Part shown: piece after piece, positions 7,421 to 10,009 of the stretch
How positions within the stretch are numbered: the first letter of the stretch is position 1
Layout: the number at the start of each line of letters is the position of its first letter
Assembly (NCBI GenBank): GCA_050730675.1
Contig: JBOHNM010000151.1
Span: 1-10,009, forward strand
From: JBOHNM01 sp050730675
GTDB taxonomy: Bacteria; Planctomycetota; Phycisphaerae; Phycisphaerales; UBA1924
Reading direction: 5' to 3'
Length of the DNA: 10,009 nt
Position numbers and translations under genes: made by a program
Notes under the pieces: generated by a model
Database searches by the model: none
Told to the model about the DNA's origin: nothing
The model's input: only the letters and a program-made list of their open reading frames with translations

Positions 7421-7430
7421 CACAGACGGT

Positions 7431-9908
7431 TCACCGTGGCGGCGATGGTACTGGTTTGAGTTCCTGCTCTTTCGCAGCCTTCTTCGCCGCAGCATCCTTC
7501 TGCGCCTGTTCCGCGGCGAGAGCCGCGCGACCGACCTTCGTTGATGCCACTTTCTCACGCCACTCGGCTTGTTTGACGGCATCTCCTGTGGCTTCGTAGT
7601 AGTCGTAGTACATCGACCACGCCTTCCCCAATTCCTCGACATCTTCCCCGTAGAGGCGTTGCGTCGCGGCGAGCGTCTGGTCGCACGTCGCGAGCGCCAG
7701 GTCGAACTGCTTGAGGTTGATGTACATCTGCGCCAGCACGCCGCGGCTCTGGATGCTCATCGGCGTCTCGCGCCCGTCGGGCGTCTGCGCAAGCGGGATA
7801 TTGATCTTCATCAGTTCGACGCAGCGCTCAAGGCGTCCGATGGGATGGAGCGCCATCACCCCGTTGAAGCGGTTGAAGACCTGGTGAGGATGTCGCGGCC
7901 CCAGGATGCGATCACCCTCGGAGATGTGCCGCTCGACGGTCTGCTCGAGCATGACCGCGTCGTGCTTGCGGTCGTAGAGGGAGATGTAGTTCTGGAGCGT
8001 GGTCAGGTGATCGGGATGGTTGGGGCCCAGGATCTTGTGACGGAGAGCGTCGCAGCGGTCCAGTACCTGCTCCGCCTCATCGAGCTGGCCGTTCTCGATC
8101 AGCGATACCGCGAGGTTGTTGAGGGGGTAGAGCATCTCGGAACGATCGGGGCCGTTCGAGCGTTCGACGATGGCAACGACGCGCCGATTGACTTCGACGG
8201 CCTCCGGCACGTGCCCCAGCGCGTTGGCCATGGCGGTGAGCAGTCGGATGGTGCACACAGCGCCTTCGCCGTGACGCCGCGTAGACCGCTCGACGGCGGG
8301 TCTCAGCAACTCCAGCGCCTCGGGGTATCGCTCGAGCATGTAGAGCATCTGTCCGACGCTGGCGATGCGCTCGAACGTGTCCGAGGAGTCGTCGCCGTAC
8401 GCCGTGCGAGAGAAGTCAAGCGCCTGCTGCTGATGGCGCAGCCCTGTCGTCGTTTCACCCAGCGCCATGTAGATTCGGCTGATCGCACCGTGCAGGCTCG
8501 CCAGGATCTCGGGTGACTGGATCTGTGATGACTCGAGCTTCTGCGAAGCGGCGTCGATCGCTTCGCGGACCGTCACCTCGCGACCGAGCGCCCGCTCGGG
8601 CTCGACGGCGCTGAAGATCTGCTCAAGAAGCACGGATGTTTGCCGAGCGACCTCGAGCTGCTTGCGGGCCTTGTCGGCCTGGTGCAGAGCGGCGGCGAGG
8701 CCCGTGCCGAGGGCGAGGAAAATGGCCGCCGCCGCGCCGACCACCAGGCGGTGACGGCGGATGAACTTGCCCGCGACGTAGCCGAGCGTGGGCGGGCGGG
8801 CCGCGATCGGCTCATGGCGGAGATACCGGCGGATGTCGTCGGCAAGCTCGGAAGCGGACTGATACCGACGCGCGGCGTCCTTGTCGAGGGCTTTGCCGAT
8901 GATGGTCTCGAGGTCGCCGCGCAAACGGCGATCGATCGAACCGGGGCGTGGCGGCTCGATCTCGCGGACGCGCCGGGCGGCCTCGGCGAGCGTCAGGCGT
9001 GTGGGATCGATGGGCAGACGCCCGGTGAGCATCTCGTAGAGCACGACACCGAGGGCATAGACGTCCGATCGGACATCGACGGCGCTGGCGTCTGGGCCGA
9101 GCTGCTCGGGGCTCATGTACGCGATGGTGCCCGGCGTCATGCCCGGCTGAGTGGCGGTGACGCCCGAGTCGTCGTCGGCGAGGCGAGCGATGCCGAAGTC
9201 GAGGATCTTGGTGCGAGGGCCCTGGACCTGGTCAGGAACCACAAGAATGTTGGCCGGCTTAAGGTCGCGGTGCAGGACGCCGCGCTGGTGGGCGTGGGCC
9301 ACGGCGTCGCAGACCTGGATGAGCAACGCGAGGCGATGGTCGATACTCGGCTTCGCCCGCGCGACGTACACGCCCAACGGCTCGCCTTCGATCAATTCCA
9401 TGGCGAGAAAGGGCGTGAGCACGCCGGATCTCAACTCGCTGCCGGCCTGGAAGACCTGAGCGATGCCCGCGTGCTTGAGGCGGGCCAGGGCGGCACCCTC
9501 CTGCTCGAAGCGGCGCAGGGCCGAGCGCGACACCAGCCCCGAGCGCATGAGCTTGAGCGCGATCAGTCGCTTGGGCGACGCCTGCTCCGCGGCGTAGACC
9601 ACGCCCATGCCGCCCGCACCAAGCACGCGGACGATGGCGTACCCGGCGACGACCGCGCCCTGCGGCAGCGTGCCGACGGCGTGCGAATCGGCGCCCCCTC
9701 CCGCGAGCGTCGGTGCGGCGTCGTGGATCGCAGGAGTTTCCATAAACCGGCTGGCCGGGTCGTGGTGACTCAGCAGCGACTCAAGCTCGCGGCGCAGTTC
9801 CGGATCGTCGGCGCACTTCGCATCGAGGTACGCCTTGCGCTCGATCGCGTTCAACTCCGCCGCGACGGCGAACAACTCTCGCAGGCGGTCCGGGCTGGTG
9901 CCGCTCAC
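7431..9908 (-). CDS. Transmembrane Ser/Thr protein kinase with TPR repeats
   Basis: This encodes an 825-residue Hanks-type kinase from the GTG at 9908. That start overlaps the upstream sigma-factor stop as GTGA and has GGAG (9917-9920) 8 nt upstream; a GTG at 9938 would add 10 residues but has no such support. Residues 1-88 are a helical N-terminus (ELRRELESLLSHHD) plus linker. The kinase domain (about 89-365) has all key residues: the Gly loop GAGGMG (97-102), Lys119 in ALKL, Glu137 in FEQEG, HRDLKPAN (213-220), DFG (237-239), TPGTIAYMSPEQL (258-270) and SDVYALGVVLYEML. A membrane helix follows (about 388-409, VVGAAAAIFLALGTGLAAAL), placing the kinase in the cytoplasm and the C-terminal half across the membrane. 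The remainder contains TPR-like helices of the kinesin light chain kind (ILGPNHPDHLTTLQN, ILGPRHPHQVFN) and ends in an Ala/Lys-rich tail. It probably senses a signal through the TPRs and acts with the adjacent ECF sigma factor. Confidence 0.95.
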   Translation of the reverse strand: MSGTSPDRLRELFAVAAELNAIERKAYLDAKCADDPELRRELESLLSHHDPASRFMETPAIHDAAPTLAGGGADSHAVGTLPQGAVVAGYAIVRVLGAGGMGVVYAAEQASPKRLIALKLMRSGLVSRSALRRFEQEGAALARLKHAGIAQVFQAGSELRSGVLTPFLAMELIEGEPLGVYVARAKPSIDHRLALLIQVCDAVAHAHQRGVLHRDLKPANILVVPDQVQGPRTKILDFGIARLADDDSGVTATQPGMTPGTIAYMSPEQLGPDASAVDVRSDVYALGVVLYEMLTGRLPIDPTRLTLAEAARRVREIEPPRPGSIDRRLRGDLETIIGKALDKDAARRYQSASELADDIRRYLRHEPIAARPPTLGYVAGKFIRRHRLVVGAAAAIFLALGTGLAAALHQADKARKQLEVARQTSVLLEQIFSAVEPERALGREVTVREAIDAASQKLESSQIQSPEILASLHGAISRIYMALGETTTGLRHQQQALDFSRTAYGDDSSDTFERIASVGQMLYMLERYPEALELLRPAVERSTRRHGEGAVCTIRLLTAMANALGHVPEAVEVNRRVVAIVERSNGPDRSEMLYPLNNLAVSLIENGQLDEAEQVLDRCDALRHKILGPNHPDHLTTLQNYISLYDRKHDAVMLEQTVERHISEGDRILGPRHPHQVFNRFNGVMALHPIGRLERCVELMKINIPLAQTPDGRETPMSIQSRGVLAQMYINLKQFDLALATCDQTLAATQRLYGEDVEELGKAWSMYYDYYEATGDAVKQAEWREKVASTKVGRAALAAEQAQKDAAAKKAAKEQELKPVPSPPR

Positions 9909-10009
9909 GGGCGCTGCTCCATCTCGCGGCGCAGCCACGCGCGGGCGTAGGCCCAGTCGTTCTTGACGGTGGCGGGGGAGACATTGAGGGCCTCGGCGGT
10001 CTGCTCGAT
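9905..10009 (-). CDS. ECF-type RNA polymerase sigma factor, C-terminal end (partial)
   Basis: Reading the minus strand from the window edge gives 34 codons ending in TGA at 9907-9905. They include TAEALNVSPATVKNDWAYAR and AWLRREMEQRP. This is the region-4 helix-turn-helix of an ECF-like sigma-70 factor of the kind found in planctomycetes and acidobacteria (TIGR02999-like: AEALxVSPxTVxxDWxxARAWLRREL). The N-terminal part, including region 2, lies beyond the window. The stop overlaps the kinase start by 4 nt (GTGA), so the two proteins are made from one transcript and are probably functionally linked: the kinase may control the sigma factor directly or through a partner. No start codon precedes this fragment in the window, so a start-to-stop scan would miss it. 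The family call rests on the short but characteristic motif. Confidence 0.85.
   Translation of the reverse strand: MEQTAEALNVSPATVKNDWAYARAWLRREMEQRP
9917..9920 (-). promoter_or_regulatory. Ribosome binding site deciding the kinase start
   Basis: On the minus strand, GGAG (9920 to 9917) lies 8 nt before the GTG at 9908 and inside the final codons of the sigma factor gene. With the GTGA stop/start overlap it supports GTG-9908 over the longer GTG-9938 start. Confidence 0.7.

Noticed and set aside
7426..7437. ACGGT/ACCGT inverted repeat at the convergent junction as a terminator
   Set aside because: The loop would be only two bases and no T-run follows on either strand.
6365..7642. 425-residue open frame on the minus strand
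   Set aside because: It overlaps the dockerin gene and the kinase end; the translation is Arg-rich and without motifs.
8640..9950. 436-residue open frame on the plus strand
   Set aside because: It lies antisense to the kinase domain, which has every catalytic motif intact; the plus-strand translation shows no recognisable domain.
1..10009. CRISPR array, tRNA/rRNA genes, insertion sequence or phage genes
   Set aside because: I saw no regularly spaced repeats, no tRNA-like or rRNA-like stretches, and no transposase, integrase or phage structural motifs.

Overview
This is a GC-rich bacterial window that reads as a planctomycete, most likely of the Phycisphaerae type (phylum Planctomycetota). 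Three lines of evidence support this. Three secreted proteins end in the two-repeat 'GC-type dockerin' tail (pattern ADxAxLGGxxxPDGQxTxDDLxxFLxxFF). A DUF1800/DUF1501 gene pair with twin-arginine signals is present. An ECF-type sigma factor overlaps a TPR-bearing Ser/Thr kinase. The lineage is inferred from these families, because no rRNA or housekeeping marker is present.

Layout, left to right. Positions 1-474 (+) hold the 3' end of a secreted dockerin-tailed protein. A GC hairpin (502-522) follows, and then a complete 713-residue paralogue (662-2803, +) with a Sec signal peptide, an N-terminal PPC-like beta domain, a large unrecognised central region and the same tail. A textbook intrinsic terminator (2828-2855) closes this block. 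After a 310-bp gap (2804-3113) with several small inverted repeats comes a tight same-strand cluster: DUF1800 (3114-4832), DUF1501 (4900-6396) and a third dockerin-tailed secreted protein (6407-7420). The last gene's Shine-Dalgarno sequence overlaps the DUF1501 stop codon.

Convergent to this, with only 10 bp between stop codons, lies a minus-strand regulatory unit. It consists of the C-terminal end of an ECF sigma factor (9905-10009, running off the window) and a transmembrane Ser/Thr kinase with TPRs (7431-9908). The two overlap by GTGA, which implies translational coupling and fixes the kinase start at a GTG.

Functionally, the plus strand encodes an exported set: two Tat-targeted proteins of unknown biochemical activity and three Sec-targeted proteins with a common C-terminal docking or anchoring module. 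The minus strand encodes a signalling and transcription pair. The most useful observations are the cysteine-bracketed dockerin-like tail on all three secreted proteins, its presence inside a DUF1800-DUF1501 operon, and the sigma-kinase overlap at the right edge, where the sigma gene has no start codon in the window.
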